A model generated the notes under the pieces. That model ran no database searches. It was not told the origin of the DNA and was given only the letters and a program-made list of their open reading frames with translations. The position numbers were made by a program, and so were the translations under genes. DNA of 64,000 nt from Tolypothrix campylonemoides VB511288 (GTDB lineage: Bacteria > Cyanobacteriota > Cyanobacteriia > Cyanobacteriales > Nostocaceae), in assembly GCA_000828075.3 (NCBI GenBank), contig JXCB02000001.1, positions 1,580,435 through 1,644,434 of the forward strand, written 5' to 3'. This document shows, one piece after another, positions 7,584 to 16,389 of the stretch. Numbering within the stretch: the first letter of the stretch is position 1; each line of letters begins with the position of its first letter.

Positions 7584-8435
7584 CTAGTTTTTCACGACCT
7601 GCATACGCTGAGTGATCATAACCATGCCTTCTCCTCGCATGATCACCGTAGAAATCCATTGGCTACCAGGGGTAGCTGGTGCGCGTCCAACTTTAAAAAT
7701 CCCGCCAGATGAAAGTAATTCCAAATCTACAGGTGTGGGACTCAGCAATTTATCTGGTTTAATCGGTTCTTCTAAGGCTGCTCCCAATAAATAATCATCA
7801 CCAAGCGGCTCTTGGACAATTGCGTCCAAACTATACTGCTGACCAACTTTTACCTGTTGGGGTAACTTAATATCTACTTGAGGTGGCTTGGTACCAGAGG
7901 TGATTTGAGTACGTTCAGACAAAATGTCTTGGCGGACAATTTTGCCTCCAGCGATGCGCTGGCGTGACCTAATTGTGGCATTGAGAACCGAGTTAGTACT
8001 GTTGGTCGAGGGCACGCCAGTTATATTGGTCACTGTTTCGGCGATAATGGCATTACCTTCTGGTTTCCAAGATTGTATCTGGGTGCTGTATTTCAATTGG
8101 GGGTATCGCTGCCAAAGTGCAGTTAAAGCTTTTTCCATACTCTGGCGGGTTAAGCCATCCCCATGAATGAAATTGGGGCTGTAGGACTGGATCACTGCTT
8201 TGACATCGCCCCGGCTTGCTGCAGTATCAATTTGCGTCAATAAATTTTTCAATTGCGCGGGTGCATTCTGAGAAGCACTGGGGACGGGTTCTGCAGCTTG
8301 AGCTAACTGTGGTGGTGCTTTTGCTTGAGCGCTCCAATTCGTCAATAAACCGAGTGTCAGCAAGGAAAAAACTAGCAAGCGACTAGATGGCAACAGTGTT
8401 GGATTTTTGTGTAGAAAGGAAAGAAAATTAGGCAT
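7584..8435 (-). CDS. exported NTF2/SnoaL-like protein
   Basis: The protein of ~283 residues starts MPNFLSFLHKNP, followed by a hydrophobic signal segment (LLVFSLLTLGLLTNWSAQAKA). A cleavage site after SAQA-KA is plausible, so it is probably secreted to the periplasm. Residues ~60-165 look like an NTF2/SnoaL-type alpha+beta fold (LKNLLTQIDTAASRGDVKAV, YSPNFIHGDGLTRQSMEKAL). The second half is a beta-rich domain without clear family. No catalytic residues can be assigned. ATG 8435 is preferred to the TTG two codons upstream. It is divergent from murG, separated by about 84 bp. Confidence 0.7.
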   Translation of the reverse strand: MPNFLSFLHKNPTLLPSSRLLVFSLLTLGLLTNWSAQAKAPPQLAQAAEPVPSASQNAPAQLKNLLTQIDTAASRGDVKAVIQSYSPNFIHGDGLTRQSMEKALTALWQRYPQLKYSTQIQSWKPEGNAIIAETVTNITGVPSTNSTNSVLNATIRSRQRIAGGKIVRQDILSERTQITSGTKPPQVDIKLPQQVKVGQQYSLDAIVQEPLGDDYLLGAALEEPIKPDKLLSPTPVDLELLSSGGIFKVGRAPATPGSQWISTVIMRGEGMVMITQRMQVVKN

Positions 8436-8519
8436 GAGCAATACTTGGCAACTTGACTACAGAGGTATGGAAATTGTTTTATCTTAGGTTAAACTAAGCG
8501 CTAACAGGGTGGAGAGTTC

Positions 8520-9593
8520 ATGGTACACGCTCCTATACGGTTACTGATAGCTGCTAGTGGGACTGGCGGACACGTGTTTCCGGCGATCGCACTGGCGGAA
8601 CACTTGAGCGATTATGAAATCGAATGGCTTGGTGTGCCTAATCGATTAGAAACTCAGCTTGTTCCTAAGCAGTATCGATTGAATACTATTGCAGTTGAAG
8701 GTTTTCAGCAAGGTTTTGGAATTTCCTCTGTTCGCATTTTGGTAAAACTTATTGGTTCAATTCTAGAAGTCAGGAAAATTTTACAACAAGGAAAATTTCA
8801 GGGAGTGTTCACCACAGGAGGTTACATCGCCGCACCTGCTGTGATTGCAGCGCGTTCCTTGGGTTTACCTGTGATTCTCCACGAAGCCAACGCCTTACCT
8901 GGTAAAGTCACTCGCTTTTTCGGACCTTGGTGTAGTGCGGTGGCGGTGGGTTTTGAAGTGGCTTCTGGGTACTTACTCCGCGCTAAAACAATTTACACCA
9001 GTACACCTGTGCGTTCTCAATTCTTACAAGCAGGAATTGAAGCATCCTTGGATCTCCCCATTCCTGATGGTGTTCCCTTAATCGTTGTTTTTGGTGGTAG
9101 TCAAGGAGCAGTGGCGATCAATAAGCTGGTGCGCCAGTGTGCTCATGCTTGGTTTGATGCTGGTGCTTGGGTTGTGCATTTGACAGGCGATAAAGATCCA
9201 GAGGCTGACAGCTTGAAGCATCCGCAGTATATTAGTTTACAATTTTATGATAATATGGCTGCGTTGTTGCGACGGGCAAATCTAGCAATTACTCGTTCTG
9301 GAGCCGGTAGTTTAACGGAGATGGCAGTGTGCGGAACAGCAGCAATTTTGATTCCTTACCCGTTTGCCGCAGAAGACCATCAAACTTATAATGCGAAGGT
9401 TTTCACCTCAGTCGGTGCAGCGATCGCCTTTAAGCAGTCGGAGTTGACGGCTGAGGTATTGCAAAATAAGGTTTTGGACTTGTTGCAGCATCCAAAAGAA
9501 TTGCAAAAAATGGGGGAAGCGGCAAAGGCGATCGCTGTTCCTGATAGTGCGGAGAAATTGGCGCAATTGGTGCGTGATGTGCTGGAGAAGTGA
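8520..9593 (+). CDS. murG: MurG, UDP-GlcNAc:lipid I GlcNAc transferase
   Basis: This enzyme transfers N-acetylglucosamine from UDP-GlcNAc to lipid I to make lipid II at the inner face of the cytoplasmic membrane, the last cytoplasmic step of peptidoglycan precursor synthesis. The 357-residue protein has the GT28/GT-B layout: the N-terminal glycine-rich loop GTGGHVFPAIALAE (residues 14-27), an inter-domain GGSQGA loop, and the C-terminal donor site SGAGSLTEMAVCGTAAILIP. Length is normal. ATG 8520 follows a GGAGAG ribosome-site-like stretch. It stands alone rather than in a dcw cluster, as is usual in cyanobacteria. Confidence 0.97.
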   Translation: MVHAPIRLLIAASGTGGHVFPAIALAEHLSDYEIEWLGVPNRLETQLVPKQYRLNTIAVEGFQQGFGISSVRILVKLIGSILEVRKILQQGKFQGVFTTGGYIAAPAVIAARSLGLPVILHEANALPGKVTRFFGPWCSAVAVGFEVASGYLLRAKTIYTSTPVRSQFLQAGIEASLDLPIPDGVPLIVVFGGSQGAVAINKLVRQCAHAWFDAGAWVVHLTGDKDPEADSLKHPQYISLQFYDNMAALLRRANLAITRSGAGSLTEMAVCGTAAILIPYPFAAEDHQTYNAKVFTSVGAAIAFKQSELTAEVLQNKVLDLLQHPKELQKMGEAAKAIAVPDSAEKLAQLVRDVLEK

Positions 9594-10081
9594 AAACGAA
9601 CTGCACCAAGCAAGAGAGGAGGTGGTGAAGAGGGGCGATCGCCATTGTTATTTTGACTTTTTACCGCCTTCTCCTCGTTGCGGAAGCAGTTACTCTAGGC
9701 GGTGGAGTTACCCATTGGCAATTAAAAGTTTTATCAAGTAGATTCTTCAGGCTAATTACTTTTATTTTGCCGTCATAATATTCACCTTGACACTCTCCGC
9801 CCTATAAGTGCGGAGATTCTTCGTTCACAGATCCAACTTGCGTGTACTCGCCCTAAACTGTTAATGGCGCCCTTGCGGTTGGCAGAACCTTTGTTTTTGC
9901 GAGAAACCTGACGTTGACGAAATTTCAACCGTTTCTCACCTGTGCGATAAAATTTCGGGTTAGGTTCGGCATATCCATTACTGTCGGTAAATTTATCCTA
10001 AGGGCAGGATTGATTATTTTTGATTTTGGATTTTGAATTGGAGCGTAGCGACGGTCACCCCTGTCCATCTAGCACTTTTGT
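9594..10081. other. non-coding gap with transposon debris
   Basis: No intact gene is seen. The gap holds a HIP1 site, a TnpB relic at about 9857-9997, and a short stem-forming stretch (CTCCGCCCTATAAGTGCGGAGA, near 9797) like the ends of IS200/IS605 elements. It ends with low-complexity TTTTGGATTTTGAATT sequence common in cyanobacterial intergenic DNA. Confidence 0.65.
9857..9997 (-). pseudogene. TnpB (IS200/IS605 accessory nuclease) fragment
   Basis: The minus strand reads KFTDSNGYAEPNPKFYRTGE followed by KRLKFRQRQVSRKNKGSANR. This matches the central TnpB pattern (ENPKFYRK-EKRL-QR-LSRK-KGS-NR). Only about 45 codons are left. A stop codon lies just upstream and none of the RuvC nuclease motifs are present, so it is a dead relic. 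An IS605-type end hairpin lies close by. Confidence 0.72.
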
Positions 10082-10189
10082 ACTATAGCAACAGCCAAGG
10101 TGGTTAGGACATCAACAGATGATAAAACCTAGACACAAAAAGGCTTTTCACCCAGTCCCCAGTCCCCAGTCCCTAGTCCCCAGCTATAC
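10082..10189 (+). mobile_element. MITE-like repeat family A, copy 1
   Basis: This ~108-bp element is bounded by short inverted ends (ACTATAGC... and ...GCTATACT). It contains GATAAAACCTAGACACAAAA and several AGTCCCC units. A closely similar copy lies in the opposite orientation at 31433-31554, with more AGTCCCC units. It has no coding capacity of its own. Its right end supplies the last codons and stop of the diguanylate cyclase gene. Confidence 0.82.
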
Positions 10190-13100
10190 TTATGCTTTGG
10201 TAGCAATTTCGTCCCTTGTTTTTTGCTTGATACAATGCTTTATCTGCTGCGTTAATCAAAGTTTGCACAGAATCATTGTGAGAAGGGAAAATTGTAGCAA
10301 TGCCAAAGCTGAGGGTGACATATTGCCCTACTGGAGAAGCGATATGCGGGAGATTGAGTTGTCTGAGCTTTTTTTGGATAAATTGAACAACCTGTATTGC
10401 TCCGTCGCTGTCCGTATTTGGCAAAAGCACTGCAAACTCTTCGCCACCATAACGAGCGACTAAATCGGCTGGACGCTTAACAGCACGACGAATTGCTTGA
10501 GCAATTTCGATTAAACAAGCATCACCAGCTGGATGACCGTAGGTATCGTTATAATGCTTGAAATAATCGACATCGCACAAAATGAGGGATAAAGGATTTT
10601 GCTCCCTTGCTAACCGCAACCACTCTTGTTTAAGGTATTTATCAAAATGTCGTCGATTGGCAAGCTGAGTCAGCCCATCAAGCTTAGCTAGGCGTTGCAG
10701 TTCCTGATTGGCTATTTGCAACTGCTGGTAAAGTTCCGATTGCTGAATGGCTATCATTAATTGATTAGCGACTGTCATAGTCACTTCTACTTCCGAGTCC
10801 TGCCATGTAGGTTGTTTGCTTCTTCCAAGACCCAGGCTACCCCAAACTGTTGAATCGATTTGTATTGGCACCAGCAGCCATGCTCCCGGAAACAGTTGAG
10901 CAAACTTAGAGTTAACTTGATCATCTATAGTCGTAGGATCATCAATACGCACAACTTCTAATTTTTTGATTTGCTCAGCAATTGTATTGCCTTCATCTGG
11001 GATATCCATTTCCAAATAACTTAGTAAGTCGGGAGTTTCAAGATATTCTGCCACGTGCTTCCAGAGCTTTTGGCTTGGTATATACTGAACAATTTCTACT
11101 CGATCAGCTTGCAAGAGTTGAGCAGTCTCAGCAGCTGCGGTGTTAAAGATAGTTTGCAAGTCGAGTGAGTTACGAATTGTATGAATGACTCGATTCAGCG
11201 CTTTTTCTTTTTCTGCCTGTAACCGTAATGCTTCTTCTGCTTGTTTTATATCAGTGACATCTACAACAAGTCCATCCCAAACAATCCGTCCATCATCCAA
11301 ACGGCGGGGCGTTGAACGAAAATGCAGCCACTTGATGCCACTAGAGGTTCGTATTCTCAGTTGAATGTTGAAAACTGATAGATTTGTGATAGACTCATCA
11401 GTTGCTTGTAGCAACTTTTGATAATCCTCTTCTAAAAACAGGTTATGGAGGCAATTAACATCTCTTAAGATATGTTCCGGTTTGATTTCACAAATGTTTT
11501 CTATGCCTGCACTGATGTAGTAAAAGCGGTTAGTGCCATCCAGTTCGCGTCCAGATTGGTAGATTGCACCATGAGGCAGGTTGTCACCAATAGAACGCAG
11601 CAGTGTCTCCCGTTCAGCTAAAGCTAGTGTTGCTTGCCTGTATTCAGTAATGTCAACGGCGACACCTCCCACAAGCTGTTGTCCAGACGAACCTTGAATG
11701 GGGAACTTATACACCAAAAAATCGCCTACAGTACCATCTCGTCGGGGAGCAGTCTCGAATGCTTGCAGAACCTGATGGTCGGCGGCAACTTTTTTGATAT
11801 TATCAAGGAACTGCTGCGCAAACTCCGCAGGATACAAATCAAATACAGTTTTCCCGATTATACTGTCAGTTGCTAGCCTCAATGTGCGGAGATAGGTTCG
11901 ACTGGCGTACAGCATCCTGCCATCTGCATCTGTTATCCAAGCAGAAGCTGGACTGTGGTTCATAAAAGTTTGGAAACGTTCTTCACTCTCCCGCAGGGCT
12001 GCTTCGGCTGCTTTGCGCTCATTAATATCTATTAAATACCCCACAAACTCGACAGGATTGCCATTTTTATTTCGGACGAGTTTCATGTGAACTTCGAGCC
12101 AGCAATATGTGCCATCAGCACGCAAGAACCGATATTGGTGGGAGTGATAATTGCTTTCAATAATTTGCGGTATCTCTCTCAAGACGCGTTCGATATCTTC
12201 TGGATGGACGTGACTTGTCCAAAAATCAGAGTTATCTAAAAAGTCTTGTGGCTGGTGTCCTAAAATTGTAGTGACGTTTTCACTTATAAAGGTGGCTTCA
12301 TAATCCCCAGTGGGTTTACTACTGAAAATAACTGCTGGGCTAGCTGTGAGTAAATACTTCAAGCGATCGCTCATTGAGCGCAGGTCTGATTGTATCCGTT
12401 TGAGGTTGGTAATATCTCGTCCTTCAGGAATCAGCAGCACTACCTCACCTGACTCATCTCGCACTGGCTTGAGCGAAAAGTCAAAATCTTTCATGACGCC
12501 ATCAGCATCTGGTAAAGTGACTTCTGTGCGGATGAATTGTCCTGCTGCGGCTTGAGCGATCGCCGCTTTCAAGTTCTCTTGAATTTCAAGTGTACTACAG
12601 TATGAAAGCTCCCAAAAAGGTCGGTTGATCAGATCTTCTCGTCGCGCTCTAATAAACTCCAGTGCTGCTTGATTCACTTCCAATACTGTACCATCAGGAG
12701 TAAGAAGCCCGATAAATTGGAAAGTCTGTTCAAAGATGGCTCGAAATTTGCGCTCACTTTCTTGGAGTGCTTGTGCGACTCGTTGGCGTTCACAAAGTTC
12801 TTGCTGCAATCGCTGGTTTATCTTTGCAAGTTCTGCCGTCCGCTCCCTGACGCGCAATTCCAAAGTGGCATTCATCTGCACTAAAGCTTCTTCAGCCTGC
12901 TTGCGTTCGGTGACATCAATTGCAGTGCTTAGCACCAATCGCCTCCCATCTGGATCTTTGCCTAAAGGAGCAGTATAAAAGTCCCAAATGCGCTGATTCC
13001 CGTTATAGGTGCGAACTGTGAATTCTCCGTGTGCAACACGGCAATCCAAATTGTATAAGCGGTCAATGACTTCTGTGACAAATTCTTTACGCTCTCCGTA

Positions 13101-14144
13101 GGCTCGTTCTGTCCACTTGGCAATAGTCGGGATATCTTCTGGCTTGTATCCAGTGATATCTGTCCAAACATGATTAATTTGCAAAACCTCTCCATCCTCT
13201 GCATGAATCATAATGGGCAGAGGAGAGTACATCACAGCACGTCGGAATTGCTGCTCTGACTCCCGTAGTTTTTCCTCTGCTTTTTGACGCTGGGCTTCTA
13301 CCCGGTCGATTGACTTAGCGCTCAACAAGATGAGAATCGAGAGTATGAAAACTACAATCACGGTTTCCAAAGCGTGAATTAAGGCATAAATTAATGTGTC
13401 ATCATACTTGTGAACCGAAATCCCCCAAATAATTATCGAATTGATCCCAACTGGCACAATGATTGCCCAAGGTAACAACCGACGCGCGATCGCCCCACCA
13501 ATTGAGGAACTCGTCACGGTCTGCATTAGCCCTTTATCTGGATGGGTAAATAAAATTCCCGCACACAGTACAATTAATGTCACCGCTGTTAGGGGTGCAG
13601 TTACCGTTGTGGAAACGACAAACTCATATAAAACGCGTGTTCCTAACAGATGACCAACCAGCGCTAATGTTGCGGTCAAAGCGACAACACCACTTAAGCT
13701 TTGAGCAAGCCAATCCCAATAGGGAATTTTTCGTGCTAGCAAAAAAAGACTAATTCCCAGCAGCACAAAATTAAATGCTGTGACTTCCCCCATCCGCGCT
13801 GGGTAGAGAGAGGTTGCTGTTGGGATTCCATCATCAAACAGCAATTCATCAATGCCGAGATTCCATCGAAAAATATACTCGCCCAAAGTGAGTAATCCGA
13901 TGATTCCCGTTAGCAAAGCACATCCTTGAGCAACAAGGTGGAGCCACTGGGGAAGCCGTCGCTGCAACAGTCCTAGCGATAAACCTGATAACAAGAGGCA
14001 CACAGCTGTGTTTGGCTTCATTGCGTAAGGACTACCAAGGAAGCCCTTTTTGAGTAGAGGAATGTCAAGCTGCCAACCCAGCAAAACACCGCACCCAATC
14101 AGGATAACAAAGGCTACTGCTAATTGACAAACACGTTTATTCAT
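10173..14144 (-). CDS. multi-PAS/GAF diguanylate cyclase with membrane sensor region
   Basis: This 1323-residue sensor probably makes cyclic di-GMP. The N-terminal ~280 residues hold about eight hydrophobic helices (MASE-like region), ending in a coiled coil (KSIDRVEAQRQKAEEKLRE). Then come about five PAS/PAC units, recognisable by their DITERK-type ends (DVTERKQ, DITNLKR, DINERKA, DITEYRQ, DVTDIKQ). A GAF domain follows (~residues 990-1140, including LLQADRVEIVQYIPS), then a GGDEF domain near the C-terminus. The active-site loop reads GGEEF, so it should be catalytically competent, and RPAD five residues before it fits the RxxD inhibitory I-site. There is no EAL domain. The final residues (SIAGD) and stop are encoded by a MITE-like repeat, which suggests the original C-terminus was trimmed. 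The neighbours give no hint of the signal sensed. Confidence 0.93.
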   Translation of the reverse strand: MNKRVCQLAVAFVILIGCGVLLGWQLDIPLLKKGFLGSPYAMKPNTAVCLLLSGLSLGLLQRRLPQWLHLVAQGCALLTGIIGLLTLGEYIFRWNLGIDELLFDDGIPTATSLYPARMGEVTAFNFVLLGISLFLLARKIPYWDWLAQSLSGVVALTATLALVGHLLGTRVLYEFVVSTTVTAPLTAVTLIVLCAGILFTHPDKGLMQTVTSSSIGGAIARRLLPWAIIVPVGINSIIIWGISVHKYDDTLIYALIHALETVIVVFILSILILLSAKSIDRVEAQRQKAEEKLRESEQQFRRAVMYSPLPIMIHAEDGEVLQINHVWTDITGYKPEDIPTIAKWTERAYGERKEFVTEVIDRLYNLDCRVAHGEFTVRTYNGNQRIWDFYTAPLGKDPDGRRLVLSTAIDVTERKQAEEALVQMNATLELRVRERTAELAKINQRLQQELCERQRVAQALQESERKFRAIFEQTFQFIGLLTPDGTVLEVNQAALEFIRARREDLINRPFWELSYCSTLEIQENLKAAIAQAAAGQFIRTEVTLPDADGVMKDFDFSLKPVRDESGEVVLLIPEGRDITNLKRIQSDLRSMSDRLKYLLTASPAVIFSSKPTGDYEATFISENVTTILGHQPQDFLDNSDFWTSHVHPEDIERVLREIPQIIESNYHSHQYRFLRADGTYCWLEVHMKLVRNKNGNPVEFVGYLIDINERKAAEAALRESEERFQTFMNHSPASAWITDADGRMLYASRTYLRTLRLATDSIIGKTVFDLYPAEFAQQFLDNIKKVAADHQVLQAFETAPRRDGTVGDFLVYKFPIQGSSGQQLVGGVAVDITEYRQATLALAERETLLRSIGDNLPHGAIYQSGRELDGTNRFYYISAGIENICEIKPEHILRDVNCLHNLFLEEDYQKLLQATDESITNLSVFNIQLRIRTSSGIKWLHFRSTPRRLDDGRIVWDGLVVDVTDIKQAEEALRLQAEKEKALNRVIHTIRNSLDLQTIFNTAAAETAQLLQADRVEIVQYIPSQKLWKHVAEYLETPDLLSYLEMDIPDEGNTIAEQIKKLEVVRIDDPTTIDDQVNSKFAQLFPGAWLLVPIQIDSTVWGSLGLGRSKQPTWQDSEVEVTMTVANQLMIAIQQSELYQQLQIANQELQRLAKLDGLTQLANRRHFDKYLKQEWLRLAREQNPLSLILCDVDYFKHYNDTYGHPAGDACLIEIAQAIRRAVKRPADLVARYGGEEFAVLLPNTDSDGAIQVVQFIQKKLRQLNLPHIASPVGQYVTLSFGIATIFPSHNDSVQTLINAADKALYQAKNKGRNCYQSISIAGD

Positions 14145-14928
14145 TGAAAAAAAATATTTTATTGAAGTTTTTTGGCTGGCTGATGAGATCCGTGAGTATT
14201 TTTTTGAATTTGACTTAAAGCTAAGGAAAAAATCTCAATCTGTTTTTGCTACCAAAAATCGCTGGCTGTATTGTTTATTTGTCCTAAAACAGCCAGAAAT
14301 TGCTTTTGGAGCAATCTAGTTAGCAAATTTTATTTGTTTGGTCATAATAATTTTGGTTTTCAAATTCATCTCCATAACATTTTTCACAAAATTCAATATG
14401 CTCAGTTTTGAATACAGGAAGAATACCTTTTCCTTTTATATTTATTTTGTAACAAATTACAAAAAAATGAAAAGGAGTCATAAGTCAGAATCCAGAGTAA
14501 AGTATTAAACTAATATGTGATTATCTATACTTATTTAAGTTATATTTTCAACTCGCCAAGTTGTTGAAAAAGAGTATTAGATAAAAGTGAATTTGTACTA
14601 AAAAATATAAATATAGTTTGAGTAGAACGCAGAATGACCCCACGGATAAATCCGGGGGATTGAGCATGAAGAATGAGTTTTTTTTCAACATAAATTAAAA
14701 TCAGGGGCTTATGACCTCTACTCTTGAGCCAGCTGCATACTTGCAGGAGAGAGGAATGGAAGCGAGGTTTTCCAGATAAGAGTGAAAAGTAAGTTTGCGC
14801 TTACGCTATCATCAACAATCCTTAACTGAACCGTATTGATTTATAATTGAGATTTTCGTTTAATGAAAACTATTTTTATTTATGATAAATAATTATGTGT
14901 AATATTCTTGGTAATAACCAAACAAGAA
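14145..14928. other. 780-bp AT-rich gap, no gene recognised
   Basis: No supported coding sequence is seen. A short stem-loop (CCCC-A-CGGA, loop TAAA, TCCG-GGGG, about 14638-14660) resembles the end hairpins of IS200/IS605-type elements, but no transposase is near. The part at 14700-14800 is less AT-rich and could hold a structured RNA; I cannot assign it. Promoters for the divergent diguanylate cyclase and small membrane protein genes must lie here. Confidence 0.5.
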
Positions 14929-15165
14929 ATGTCTCACCAAACAGCTATGAGTCCTTGGAAATACAAACCCTGGTGGTGTCAGCCTTGGTCTATTCTTCTC
15001 ACAGGTGTGATGCTCATAAGTGGTAGCTGGGTAATATTTAAGACAGTCTGGTTGACGATTCTTGTCTCTGTGCCTGTACTGACATGGATGGGTTTCTTTT
15101 TGATCATCTGGCCGCAACTTGTGATCCGCAGTGGGGTTTTAGAATCACATGAGGATGCAGTATGA
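14929..15165 (+). CDS. small two-helix membrane protein (DUF6737-like)
   Basis: This 78-residue protein starts MSHQTAMSPWKYKPWWCQPW. Two hydrophobic segments follow, ILLTGVMLISGSWVIF and a longer one beginning WLTILVSVPVLTWMGFF. The WKYKPWWCQPWSI start and two-helix plan recall a conserved small cyanobacterial membrane-protein family (DUF6737, assignment from memory, not checked). No function is known. The longer frame opens at a TTG (14908); ATG 14929 is preferred, with AAGAA just upstream. It is convergent with txlA, whose stop lies ~40 bp further. Confidence 0.62.
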   Translation: MSHQTAMSPWKYKPWWCQPWSILLTGVMLISGSWVIFKTVWLTILVSVPVLTWMGFFLIIWPQLVIRSGVLESHEDAV

Positions 15166-15206
15166 ACTACCCCACCGCTCTTGTCGGATGGGGAATTCTG
15201 CTTTCA

Positions 15207-15797
15207 TCAGTTAACCACTTGAGCGCCATGACTGCGGGGATCATCCTGACCAGTTGTTGGTGCAATTGGTGCATTAAATTGGGAGACTTTCCCATTTGCT
15301 TGAGCATAAGGCAAAGGCAAACCAGCAACCAAAGCCTCCACGTTACTTGATAGAATTGTGCGTGGTTGGTCACCAATTGCCTGGGCGACAGGTTCGCCAT
15401 TTTTATTTAAATACACGAAATGAGGAATGCCATCTACCCGATATTTCAACATCTCTGGCAACCACTTGGTGTTATCCACATTCAGCATGACAAAATTCAC
15501 CTTGCCAGCATACTGCTGTTCCAGTTGCGCGATATCTGGTGCCATTTTCTGGCAGACAGTACACCAATCAGCATAAAACTCCATCAGTGATGGCTTACTA
15601 TTGGTTAAAGCCACATCTATTGGTGTAGACTGTTCACCTAACTGAGCAAGAGTTGCAGAGGTTGTCTGAGTTCGCAGTCCCAAAACTAAAGCAACGCTTA
15701 GGGCGATCGCCGCTATTGCGATTAAAAAATTTCTCAAGCGCGCCCCAACCTTAGCTTCGGATTTTTCTTTTGAATGAACAGGTGAATCGTTACTCAT
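15207..15797 (-). CDS. txlA: TxlA/HCF164-type membrane-anchored thioredoxin-like protein
   Basis: This 196-residue protein has one N-terminal membrane anchor (residues ~25-42) and a thioredoxin domain on the other side. The active site is WCTVC (CxxC) in EFYADWCTVCQKMAP, followed by the cis-proline region VDGIPHFVYLN. TxlA, the cyanobacterial counterpart of plant HCF164, passes reducing power across the thylakoid membrane to lumenal targets and is needed for cytochrome b6f assembly in plants. The overall length and the IGDQPRTILSSNVEALVAGL stretch near the C-terminus fit the family. ATG 15797 is the natural start. No CcdA partner is adjacent. Confidence 0.92.
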   Translation of the reverse strand: MSNDSPVHSKEKSEAKVGARLRNFLIAIAAIALSVALVLGLRTQTTSATLAQLGEQSTPIDVALTNSKPSLMEFYADWCTVCQKMAPDIAQLEQQYAGKVNFVMLNVDNTKWLPEMLKYRVDGIPHFVYLNKNGEPVAQAIGDQPRTILSSNVEALVAGLPLPYAQANGKVSQFNAPIAPTTGQDDPRSHGAQVVN

Positions 15798-15984
15798 AAC
15801 AGATTTATTACAACTTATTAAGTATTACCTTCTTCAGTTTAACCCGCTGTGTTTCTGTGTTGGCGTCCTAGCCAACGGGTGCACTGGGGGCGTTTTTGGC
15901 GGTTGCAATAAAATTTGGCAATAAAATTTGGCAATAAAATAAGGATGTATCCCCATATGCTTGGGGAATTTACCGAATACAACT

Positions 15985-16389
15985 GTGAAAAAACGAGTCA
16001 CCCTCACTTTCCCCAAACGCGTCGTTCAAATGCCGGTCACCTACCGATTGGCAAGAGATTTTAACGTTGCTGCCAATATTATTCGCGCTCAGGTTGCGCC
16101 GAATCAAATTGGTAAACTGGTCGTAGAACTCTCAGGAGATATTGATGAATTGGATGCAGCGATTGAGTGGATGCGATCGCAAAACATTACTGTCTCCCAA
16201 GCTTTAGGGGAAATCATCATTGATGAAGATGTGTGCGTCCACTGTGGCTTGTGTACAGGAGTTTGCCCAACAGAAGCCTTAAAAATTGATCCCCAAACGG
16301 ATAAGCTGACATTTACGCGATCGCGCTGCATTGTTTGCGAACAGTGTATTCCCACTTGTCCTGTAGAGGCAATCTCTACGAACCTTTAA
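15985..16389 (+). CDS. NIL domain-containing 4Fe-4S ferredoxin
   Basis: The protein of ~134 residues combines an N-terminal NIL domain (residues ~1-72; PVTYRLARDFNVAANIIRAQ, GKLVVELSG) with a C-terminal bacterial-type ferredoxin domain. Two complete cluster motifs are seen, CVHCGLCTGVCP and CIVCEQCIPTCP, so two [4Fe-4S] clusters are expected. NIL domains bind small ligands such as methionine in ABC transporters; in cyanobacteria and methanogens NIL-ferredoxins have been tied to sulfur or homocysteine metabolism, but this one's role is inferred only. I start at GTG 15985 (MKKRVTLTFP), which fits family N-termini better than the upstream TTG at 15961. Its stop overlaps the convergent kinase-like gene by 4 bp. 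Confidence 0.9.
   Translation: MKKRVTLTFPKRVVQMPVTYRLARDFNVAANIIRAQVAPNQIGKLVVELSGDIDELDAAIEWMRSQNITVSQALGEIIIDEDVCVHCGLCTGVCPTEALKIDPQTDKLTFTRSRCIVCEQCIPTCPVEAISTNL

Noticed and set aside
14638-14660. Rho-independent terminator
   Set aside because: The hairpin is not followed directly by a T-run and lies far from any gene end; it looks more like an IS end hairpin.
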